Assembly: GCA_963777515.1 (NCBI GenBank)
Contig: CAVZQU010000020.1
Location: 1-64,000, forward strand
Direction of reading: 5' to 3'
DNA length: 64,000 nucleotides
Origin: CAVSWT01 sp963777515
Lineage (GTDB): Bacteria > Bacteroidota > Ignavibacteria > Ignavibacteriales > Ignavibacteriaceae
The notes under the pieces are model-generated. The model did no database searches and was not told the origin of the DNA. It worked only from the letters and a program-made list of their open reading frames with translations. Of this stretch, positions 56,970-64,000 are shown one piece after another. How positions within the stretch are numbered: the first letter of the stretch is position 1; every line of letters begins with the position of its first letter. Position numbers and translations under genes: made by a program.

Positions 56970-58358
56970 TCAGTTCTTTTCTTCATAAGACAATCGTGTC
57001 GCAGATTCAACTCCTTGCAATGCTTCCGGTATAATCCCAAGTTTTTTATAAATAGGCCTAATAAGGGTCCTCATTTTAGGAAGATTAATTAAAAAATATA
57101 CAGCGGCTATTAAACAAAAAATTCCACCGACTACTAATGTTAAAGAAGCTCCAATCAATCCTGCTGCAATTCCGGCTAAAAGACTTCCAAATGGAGCTAT
57201 ACCTCTAAAAGACATAGCGTAAAGACTCATCACCCGGCCGCGCTTATCATTATCAACTATAGTTTGAAGCATGGTGTTACTTCCTGCAAGTTGAATCATC
57301 ATACCAAGTCCGGTCATAAACATAAATATAACTGACAAAACAAAAACATGTGAAATTGCAAATGCGATTAAACCTATTCCAAATAAAAAAACTGAATAAG
57401 TTATAAGCCTGCCAAGTCCTAATACACTTTTCCTATTCATTAAAAATATCGCCCCGCATAAAGCACCTAAACCGGAAGCACCCATCAAAAAACCAAATAA
57501 GTCTGCACCGCCATGAAAAAATTGTTTAACAAATACCGGTGCTAAAATTCTAATCGGTGTCCCCATAAAACTTACAACAGCCAATAAAATAAGAAGTGAT
57601 TTAATAGGGGAGAATCCAAAAGCATACTGGATTCCTTCTTTTAATTCTAGTAATGTGTCTTTCTTTTTAGATGAAGTTTTTTTGTGGATTATATCCATTT
57701 TTAAAAGCGATATAATAACTGCGATATAACTTAAAGCATTTAATAAGAAGCACCAGCCTTCTCCAAATAATGAAATTAATATCCCTGCAATCGACGGTCC
57801 AATTAAACGTGCTCCATTCACCATACTCGAATTAATTGCAATTGCATTTCCTAGATCTTCTTTGCCAACCATTTCCACCATGAATGATTGCCTAGTAGGC
57901 ATATCAACTGCATCGAGAATTCCTAGGATTATACTTAAAGCAATGATTTCCCAAACCTGAATTGTATTAGTCAAAACCAATGCTGCAAGTATAAACGCTT
58001 GAATCATAGAAAGTACTTGAGCATAAAGGAGTATCTTGTGTTTGTCTAACCGGTCTGCTAAAACTCCGGCAAATGGGGTTACGATTAAAAGAGGTATTTG
58101 CCCTGAAAAACCAACAACACCAAGAAGGAAAGCGGAATTAGTTAAACGGTAAACTAACCATGTTAATGCAATTCTCTGGACCCAGGTTCCAACAACTGAA
58201 ATTCCCTGTCCGCCGAAGTAAAGTCTAAAGTTTTTATGATTTAAAGCCCTAAATGCTGTGAAGCGACTTAAAAAATTTCCGGAAGATTCGTTATTTGCTT
58301 TTTTCCATATCGGACATCTTATTACAATAAAATTCCGTATATTACAATTGAATTGCAT
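56970..58358 (-). CDS. MFS exporter of the EntS/MFS_3 type
   Basis: 462 residues with about twelve membrane helices. The start of the transporter part, LNHKNFRLYFGGQGISVVGTWVQRIALTWLVY, and GVLADRLDKHKILL (motif A-like loop) match the MFS_3 group that includes enterobactin exporter EntS. Probably a drug or siderophore exporter using the proton gradient. AGAGG lies 6 bases before ATG 58358. It starts 16 bp after the TolC gene and closes the efflux operon. Confidence 0.87.
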   Translation of the reverse strand: MQFNCNIRNFIVIRCPIWKKANNESSGNFLSRFTAFRALNHKNFRLYFGGQGISVVGTWVQRIALTWLVYRLTNSAFLLGVVGFSGQIPLLIVTPFAGVLADRLDKHKILLYAQVLSMIQAFILAALVLTNTIQVWEIIALSIILGILDAVDMPTRQSFMVEMVGKEDLGNAIAINSSMVNGARLIGPSIAGILISLFGEGWCFLLNALSYIAVIISLLKMDIIHKKTSSKKKDTLLELKEGIQYAFGFSPIKSLLILLAVVSFMGTPIRILAPVFVKQFFHGGADLFGFLMGASGLGALCGAIFLMNRKSVLGLGRLITYSVFLFGIGLIAFAISHVFVLSVIFMFMTGLGMMIQLAGSNTMLQTIVDNDKRGRVMSLYAMSFRGIAPFGSLLAGIAAGLIGASLTLVVGGIFCLIAAVYFLINLPKMRTLIRPIYKKLGIIPEALQGVESATRLSYEEKN

Positions 58359-58373
58359 TTAGCCTCTTACATG

Positions 58374-59678
58374 TTATCTAATTTGTTCTCCAACAGACAT
58401 TTTTATGCTATACAAATTAACTACATTTTCATAAGCAACTTTTATACTGAGAAGCTCTGCTTCTGATAAGGAAGTTTCGGCGTCAATCAAATCAAGGTTT
58501 GTTATTACTCCATCACGATATCTAATCTCAGCTCTTTGAACTGCTTGTTTAGCCTGCTCAACTTGAAGTTTTGCTGTACTAAATTTTTTAAGATTGGAAT
58601 TATAATCTGCAACTGATTGCTGAACATCAGTCTTAATATTTCTTTCTAGTTCAAGAATTTTAGCAGATGCTGTTTTCAAATTTGCTTCTGCTTCTTCCAC
58701 TTTGCTGTCTTTCAAATTTCCATTAAAAATAGGAATCTTTGCATTTAATCCTGCAGCCCAATTACCTCTTAGTACTTCTATATTTGGTTCATAACCATTT
58801 TTAAAACCATAGTTTGCAAATACGCCTAACATTGGACGGTCAGATAATGACACAAGCTGCTTGTTTAAATCAGCGCTATTTTCTGCATCTTTAGCGAGAG
58901 TCATTTCTGGCCTTTTATTATATGCTTCAACTATTAATGAATCTGCATTAAATGAAGTAGAGTCAGCATTAAAATTTCCTGATAGTTCAAAGTCTTTTCC
59001 ATCAGGCCAGCCCATCAAACTGTTTAAATATATCATTGCCTTAGTTAAAGCATTTTGTAAATCTATTTTTTGATTTTGAACTGCTGCCAATTTTACTTTA
59101 GTAGTAAGAATATCATAATCTGTCGAACTGCCGCTTTGTACTAATTTTTTAGTTACTTCAATGTGAGAATTTAAAGTATTTATTTGTTCATCTTTTACAG
59201 AAATGCTTTTTTCAAGAAATAAAACTGAGTAAAATGCCTTAGTTGTTTGGTAAGCAAGATTATTTTTTATTAAAGCTATTTTATCTTCTGATGAAAGTTT
59301 ATAGCTTTTTGCAAGTTCAACAAGAGCATCTCTTTTCCCAAAATCATAAAGTAGCTCTCTTGCTGAAACATGAAAATCATAATTATTATTTGGCGCTAAT
59401 TCAAGGTTATGCCCGTCAAAATTAAATGCAGGAATAGGGCCTATCCTTGTATAAGATACATCGCCTTCAACTTCAGGATAATAATAAGTTTTTTGTTGAT
59501 TTATTTTTGATTCTGCAGCATTAATTTGTTCTTCTGCTTGCTTTAGCAAAGGTTGATTAGTTAAAGCATTTTGAATTGCGTCTTGCAAGGTTAACGATTT
59601 ATTATTCTGTTGTGCAAAACTGCTGATTACAAATACACTAAAAGTTATTATAATTAAAAATATATTTTTGATTGTCAT
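58374..59678 (-). CDS. TolC-family outer membrane efflux protein
   Basis: 434 residues from ATG 59678. I prefer this start over 59723 because it opens the signal peptide (MTIKNIFLIIITFSVFVISSFAQ) and has GGAG about 8 bases upstream. The mature part is the duplicated helical barrel/coiled-coil of OEP proteins: LTLQDAIQNALTNQPLLKQAEEQI and RYRDGVITNLDLIDAETSLSEAEL. It makes the outer-membrane duct for the EmrAB-like pump encoded just upstream. Confidence 0.92.
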   Translation of the reverse strand: MTIKNIFLIIITFSVFVISSFAQQNNKSLTLQDAIQNALTNQPLLKQAEEQINAAESKINQQKTYYYPEVEGDVSYTRIGPIPAFNFDGHNLELAPNNNYDFHVSARELLYDFGKRDALVELAKSYKLSSEDKIALIKNNLAYQTTKAFYSVLFLEKSISVKDEQINTLNSHIEVTKKLVQSGSSTDYDILTTKVKLAAVQNQKIDLQNALTKAMIYLNSLMGWPDGKDFELSGNFNADSTSFNADSLIVEAYNKRPEMTLAKDAENSADLNKQLVSLSDRPMLGVFANYGFKNGYEPNIEVLRGNWAAGLNAKIPIFNGNLKDSKVEEAEANLKTASAKILELERNIKTDVQQSVADYNSNLKKFSTAKLQVEQAKQAVQRAEIRYRDGVITNLDLIDAETSLSEAELLSIKVAYENVVNLYSIKMSVGEQIR

Positions 59679-59706
59679 ATAATTTACTCCGTTAATAAAA
59701 ATCGCA

Positions 59707-61311
59707 TTAGTCCATAAGTTCAACTTTTTCTCCGGTTTTCTTTTTATGATAACGGAGAAAGAATAGAGGAATTAAAATAAAAAGTGTGATTGCTGCCCCA
59801 GCTAAAAAGTCATCATTAATACCTTGTATAAAAGCTTGTGCAGTAACATTTTTTAAAATTAGAGCTTTTGCTTTTATCATCAATTCATTGCCGGTTCCCC
59901 CAACAGACTGCTGTATGAAATGTCTCATCCCATATACAGTATGTTTAAAAACATCCGAATAAGGATCAATTGCTTGTCCAAAAGTTTGTGTATGATAGAT
60001 TACTCGTCGTGTTAATAATGTACCTAAAATTGCTACGCCGAAGCTTCCGCCAACTTGTCTAATAGTATTAAATAAACCGGTTGCTTGAGCCATCTTTTGC
60101 CTTGGGATATCATTTAACGCAATTGTGCTTAATGGTATAAACATAAAACCAAGCCCAAAACCTCTTATAATTAATGGCAGCATAATGGCATCATATTCAG
60201 TTGTTAAAGACAAATCTTTATATAAGTACATACTGAAGAAAGTTAGTACGATTCCTATGAAAATTGGAATTTTTGGATTCAATTTATCCGTCATCCATCC
60301 TGCAATAGGGGACATAATTGCTTGTATAATTCCAACCGGGAAAAATACAAGCCCTGCTTGCAATGCTGTATATCCAAGTGAGTTCTGTAAATAAAGAGGA
60401 AGTAAAAATGAATTTCCGAAAAAGGCTAAACCGAAAATAAAAAGCATAATGTTAGCCATCCCGAAATTTCTATTTTTTAAAATTCTTAAATCTATTATTG
60501 GATGTTTAACCGTAAGTTCCGCTGTAATAAAAATTACAAAACTGACAAATGAAATCGCAAAGCAAGATAAAATAAAATATGAAGTCCAGCCCCCGGTATT
60601 CCAAGCAGCGTTTCCATCAGATAAAGCAAGCAAAAGAAAAACTAAAAACAATGTCATGGAAATAAAACCTATAAAATCAAATGACCTTGCATGTTCTGTT
60701 TTGTATTCTCTAAGAATGATTAAAGTTGCCATGAGTGCAACAAAGCCAACCGGAACGTTTACATCAAAAATAGCATGCCAGCTAAAACTGTCAATTAAAT
60801 ATCCGCCAACCATAGGGCCAAGAGAAATTGAAGCGGCAGCGGCAACGCCCCAAAATCCTAAAGCCATTCCTCTTTGTTCCGGGGGAAACTCTCTTGTTAC
60901 TATTGCCATGCCCACAGGCATAATAAAGCCTGCGCCTGCTCCTTGAATAACACGCATTGCTATTAGTACATTTTCATTTGGAGATAAGCTGCATAATAAA
61001 GAACCGAGAGTAAATAAGAACAAACCCATGAAATAAGATCGTTTGTAACCAAAGTGATCTGCAATCCATCCTGAAGAGGGAAGAACAACAGCAAATACCA
61101 AAAGATATGCAGTAAGCACCCATTCGATTTTATCTACACTTGTTCCGAAGGCTGCCATCATTTTTGATAAGCCAACATTAACAATAGTAGCGTCCAGGAC
61201 TGCCATAAAAGTCCCAACCATAACAACAGAAAGCACCCACCATTTATAAGTTGGATGTGCGTGAAGGTTATTTATATTTAAGCTGTTACCGTTTTTTGTA
61301 TTTTTCGCCAT
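59707..61311 (-). CDS. emrB: DHA2-family (EmrB-like) drug exporter
   Basis: 534 residues with 14 predicted membrane helices. Signatures: WVLSVVMVGTFMAVLDATIVNVGL in helix 1 with D in LDATI, ADHFGYKRSYFMG loop, WHAIFDVNVPVG (motif C region), and GVAAAASISLGPMVGGYL. This is the EmrB/QacA type exporting hydrophobic drugs with H+. It starts 3 bases after EmrA. Naming as emrB refers to the family, not to a proven orthologue. Confidence 0.92.
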   Translation of the reverse strand: MAKNTKNGNSLNINNLHAHPTYKWWVLSVVMVGTFMAVLDATIVNVGLSKMMAAFGTSVDKIEWVLTAYLLVFAVVLPSSGWIADHFGYKRSYFMGLFLFTLGSLLCSLSPNENVLIAMRVIQGAGAGFIMPVGMAIVTREFPPEQRGMALGFWGVAAAASISLGPMVGGYLIDSFSWHAIFDVNVPVGFVALMATLIILREYKTEHARSFDFIGFISMTLFLVFLLLALSDGNAAWNTGGWTSYFILSCFAISFVSFVIFITAELTVKHPIIDLRILKNRNFGMANIMLFIFGLAFFGNSFLLPLYLQNSLGYTALQAGLVFFPVGIIQAIMSPIAGWMTDKLNPKIPIFIGIVLTFFSMYLYKDLSLTTEYDAIMLPLIIRGFGLGFMFIPLSTIALNDIPRQKMAQATGLFNTIRQVGGSFGVAILGTLLTRRVIYHTQTFGQAIDPYSDVFKHTVYGMRHFIQQSVGGTGNELMIKAKALILKNVTAQAFIQGINDDFLAGAAITLFILIPLFFLRYHKKKTGEKVELMD

Positions 61312-61314
61312 TAA

Positions 61315-62310
61315 TTATTTTACCTTAATACTAATTTCAACTGACATTCCAGGAAGCAAGTTTAATTTTCTATTGGGATCAGACTGTCCGGTTTTTGTTA
61401 CAGGTTCAATAGTTATTTTAATTGGAACCCGCTGAGTAACTTTTGTAAAATTTCCTGAAGCATTTGAAGGAGGAATCAAAGAAAACTGTGATGCAGTATT
61501 TGTCCCAAGTTGAAATATTTTTCCTTCGAAATTTTGATCCGGGTAAGCATCAACAGAAATTTCAGCTTTATCACCCATTTTAATTGAAGACAATTTTGTT
61601 TCTTCAAGGTCAGCAGTAACCCAAATGTTTTTTGTGTCATAAATTGTAAAAATAGGCTGTCCTGGAGCAACTACATCTCCGGTTAAAACCCATCGTTTGG
61701 CAACAACTCCGTCCATAGGAGAATAAATAGATGTATTTAGTAACTGTGTATTGATAACTTTTAATTGAGCATGAGCAGTTCCTATTTTACTTTTAGCAAT
61801 ATTTAATTGAGCTTTTGCTGATTCAAGTGCTTTTTGTGAATGATCAAATTGTTCTTTAGGAATAATTTTATCTTTGTACTGTTTTTCAGCTCTATTATAA
61901 TCATCTTGTGCTTTGTCTAAGTTTACCTGAGCAAGTGTAATACTTTCTTTATCAAGTTCAAGCATAGCTTTAGCTTGTTGGGCCTGTGCTATAAAATCTG
62001 TTGAATCAAGCTTAACTAATAACTGTCCTTTGTGCACTGTATCAGCTTCATCAACTGTCAATTCTGTTATTCTGCCTAACATTTTTGAACTTACCGATAA
62101 TTTGTTTCCATCTATGAAAGCATCATCGGTAGTAACATAATCAAGCTGCCCAATGTACCAGTAAATACCGATAGCAGCAGCAATTAAAATTATTAAAAAC
62201 GGAATAATGATTTTTTTATTTTTGAATAAAGGCACGTCATCTATTTTTTCGTCGCCTTTTATGTTAGCGCCGTTTCCATTTGGGACTTTAACTTCTTCTT
62301 TATCTGCCAT
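61315..62310 (-). CDS. emrA: EmrA/HlyD-type membrane fusion protein
   Basis: 331 residues. One membrane helix (33-51, IIIPFLIILIAAAIGIYWY), then the split lipoyl domain (TDDAFIDGNKLSVSSKMLGRI ... DGVVAKRWVLTGDVV), a coiled-coil hairpin and beta-barrel (VTADLEETKLSSIKMGDKAEI). It bridges the EmrB pump and TolC across the periplasm. AAGGAAAA precedes the ATG. Second gene of the operon, 35 bp after tetR. Confidence 0.92.
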   Translation of the reverse strand: MADKEEVKVPNGNGANIKGDEKIDDVPLFKNKKIIIPFLIILIAAAIGIYWYIGQLDYVTTDDAFIDGNKLSVSSKMLGRITELTVDEADTVHKGQLLVKLDSTDFIAQAQQAKAMLELDKESITLAQVNLDKAQDDYNRAEKQYKDKIIPKEQFDHSQKALESAKAQLNIAKSKIGTAHAQLKVINTQLLNTSIYSPMDGVVAKRWVLTGDVVAPGQPIFTIYDTKNIWVTADLEETKLSSIKMGDKAEISVDAYPDQNFEGKIFQLGTNTASQFSLIPPSNASGNFTKVTQRVPIKITIEPVTKTGQSDPNRKLNLLPGMSVEISIKVK

Positions 62311-62345
62311 GAATGTTTTTCCTTATTTATTAAAGATTCTATTGA

Positions 62346-62960
62346 CTATCTTTTTTTTATTCCATTTATAAAAATATCAGTTGCAAGATTCATTTCTTTT
62401 TGCAGGTTAACTCTTATGTCTTTTGCAATTTCCTGGCCTTTATTTTGCTTTAATACCCGGCATCTTAATCCTTGTATTATATGAAGGAAAACAACCGCAG
62501 TATCATCATTAATTTTTCTATCAAATTCTTTATTCTTTTTACCTTCATCAAATATTTTTCTCAACAGGTTTAATTCTACTTCTTCAAAATCAATAAATAG
62601 TTTTTTGAAAATTGATTTTGGATCAAAGTATGAATGAATGCTTAATGTGCCTAGGTTAATCAGTATTTGAAAGAACTTCATCCTTTGCTCTACATACTGA
62701 TGAAGCTTATTTGTTGCCGTTTCAGATTCTTCAAGAATTATTTCAATATTCTTTTTAAGCTCGTTCATTTCCTGGGCTAACACAGCTCTAAATAATTCTT
62801 CTTTAGTAGGGAAGTAGTAGTATAATGATGCTTTTCCCATTTCCACATCGGTCGCAATTTCATCCATTGTTACTTTTGAAAATCCGTAATGCGCAAACCG
62901 TTTTCTTGCTGCTTCAGTTATTAAAAGTTCTTTTTCTTTAATATTTTCTTCTTGTGACAT
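62346..62960 (-). CDS. TetR-family repressor of the efflux operon
   Basis: 204 residues. N-terminal TetR HTH (ARKRFAHYGFSKVTMDEIATDV and GKASLYYYFPTKEEL, residues about 18-60), then an all-helical ligand-binding domain. Being first in the efflux operon, it most likely represses its own operon and is released by a pump substrate. A candidate operator, TTCGAC-N15-GTCGAA (62971-62976 / 62992-62997), lies about 10 bp upstream of its start. Confidence 0.92.
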   Translation of the reverse strand: MSQEENIKEKELLITEAARKRFAHYGFSKVTMDEIATDVEMGKASLYYYFPTKEELFRAVLAQEMNELKKNIEIILEESETATNKLHQYVEQRMKFFQILINLGTLSIHSYFDPKSIFKKLFIDFEEVELNLLRKIFDEGKKNKEFDRKINDDTAVVFLHIIQGLRCRVLKQNKGQEIAKDIRVNLQKEMNLATDIFINGIKKR

Positions 62961-62970
62961 AATTAAACCA

Positions 62971-62997
62971 TTCGACTATTCTACTTGAAGGGTCGAA
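62971..62997. promoter_or_regulatory. Candidate TetR operator in divergent promoter region
   Basis: TTCGAC and GTCGAA form an inverted repeat 15 bp apart, 10 bp upstream of the tetR start, within the 198-bp divergent region to the MauE-like gene. A spaced dyad this close to an autoregulated TetR gene is a natural operator site, but no other copy is available for comparison. Confidence 0.5.
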
Positions 62998-63158
62998 ATA
63001 TAAAACAAGTAACTTTCTCAAGCAAATTAATTTTTTGTTAACTTATTGGAAGTGTGATTTATATTACTGAATGGACTAAATTTATGTTTGAAAAAAAATC
63101 AAATTTTAATTTTTCAAAATACCGTGAATAGGCAAGATTGCATTTTAATTCAAATTAT

Positions 63159-64000
63159 ATGAATACAAAGAATTTTCTAGTTTTATTAAGATTTGTAATT
63201 GCAGGTACTTTTATATTTTCTGCGATTTCGAAATTGATTTCAATTGGAGTATTTGAAATCACTCTAATTGATCAAGGAATAATGGCTGATAGAACTGCAG
63301 CTGCATACTTTGCAAGGTTTTTAATTGGAGTAGAATTATCAATCGGAATACTGTTCCTACAGCCATTTAACATAAAAAAAATTATTATTCCAATTTCTTT
63401 TTTTATGCTAATTGTATTCAGTGCCCAATTGATTTACCTAATGATAATAGGGGATTCAAGAAATTGTGGGTGCTTTGGAAATATAGTTAAAATGTCTCCG
63501 GTTGAGTCTTTAATTAAAAATATTTTATTAATTATTATTGTTGGATTTGTTTATTTAAAATCCAAAGTAAAAAGTCAAAACAAATCATTCTTATTTATAT
63601 TGCCAATTGCGGCAATTTCTTTTGTGTTTATTCTTTCTCCAATTAAATCAATAAAGAATTTCAAATTTAGTAAATACACACATTTCAAAAATGCCGGAAG
63701 AGTTGATCTATCTAATGGAGATAAACTCCTTGCAGTTTTTGATCTTGAATGTGAGCATTGTCAGGCTGCAGCGACTGAAATGGGTAAGTTGCAAAGAGCA
63801 GATGAAAAAATTTCCGGATTTTTATGTTCTATTTTTCGGAGAGGGAGATGTATCAGTGGATACATTTGATAAAATTACAAAAACAAATTTCCCATATCAT
63901 AGAATTGATGTTAATGAATTCTTTAGTTTGATTGGTAAATCTCCTCCCAGAATATATTGGCTTAAAGACGGGAGAATAAAAGAATACTGGGATAAAGATT
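63159..64000 (+). CDS. MauE/DoxX-like membrane protein fused to a thioredoxin-like domain (frameshift; runs off window)
   Basis: From ATG 63159 (MNTKNFLVLLRF), four or five membrane helices match the MauE redox-associated group: FVIAGTFIFSAISKLI and SRNCGCFGNIVKMSP (C-G-C motif). A thioredoxin-like part follows with CEHC as active site (VFDLECEHCQAAATEMGKL). The frame breaks in the A run near 63808, ending at 63869; the next frame continues FPDFYVLFFGEGDVSVDTFD to the window end, so the gene is open at 64000. Such fusions belong to vitamin K reductase/DsbD-like disulfide handling in the envelope. Divergent from the tetR operon. Confidence 0.78.

Overview
The window is low-GC bacterial DNA (roughly one third G+C by eye) that most resembles the Ignavibacteria/Melioribacter side of the Bacteroidota-Chlorobi group. 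The best clue is that nine secreted proteins end in the same type IX secretion (T9SS) sorting domain. It has the core YPNPFNP followed by an Ig-like fold and a terminal K-K-M-hydrophobic-L-K tail, as is typical of Ignavibacteria. A Rieske/cytochrome b/multihaem cytochrome c operon and Bacteroidota-type dispersed palindromes fit the same placement. Genus and species cannot be read from the sequence.

Layout. 1-12.05 kb: the tail of a Fic protein, then four large T9SS-exported proteins (two Asp-box propellers, an FG-GAP/PQQ protein, a parallel beta-helix protein) with decayed tyrosine-recombinase pieces between them. This stretch ends exactly at the 3' half of a tRNA-Thr followed by a terminator, so it looks like a degraded island integrated in a tRNA gene. 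12.2-23 kb: a DNRLRE-like secreted protein, a six-PAS hybrid kinase, and a tandem pair of arylsulfotransferase-like exported proteins. 23-31.4 kb: a plasma-membrane H+-ATPase, a broken HEAT-repeat gene, a pirin, a broken RhuM-Fic gene, a quinone oxidoreductase and three small lipoproteins. 31.4-36.5 kb: a DUF2339 membrane protein and a respiratory Rieske-cyt b-11-haem cytochrome operon on the minus strand. 36.5-39.2 kb: a cysteine-type sulfatase and a truncated anaerobic sulfatase-maturase remnant between 91-bp direct repeats. 39.2-49 kb: a one-way run of mostly unrecognised minus-strand genes with six copies of a ~125-170 bp repeat between them, like a gene-cassette array. 49-56.9 kb: a YciI-like protein, an NtrC-type two-component pair whose kinase carries a haem c motif, a C39-like peptidase, another T9SS protein and a small glycosyltransferase. 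57-63 kb: a TetR-EmrA-EmrB-TolC-MFS efflux operon. 63.1 kb to the end: a MauE/thioredoxin-like fusion leaving the window.

About fifteen otherwise intact genes are broken by single-base shifts, many of them in homopolymers. This points to uncorrected long-read consensus errors more than to mass pseudogenisation. I give merged gene spans and say where each break lies. Genes with a nonsense codon or physical truncation (RhuM-Fic, sulfatase maturase, recombinase) are more likely truly dead.

Working picture: an anaerobic or facultative particle- or polymer-associated bacterium that exports many beta-rich surface proteins through T9SS, respires with a bc-type complex, senses redox or ligands with multi-sensor kinases, and carries two visible accessory zones: the tRNA-linked island and the repeat-separated cassette run.
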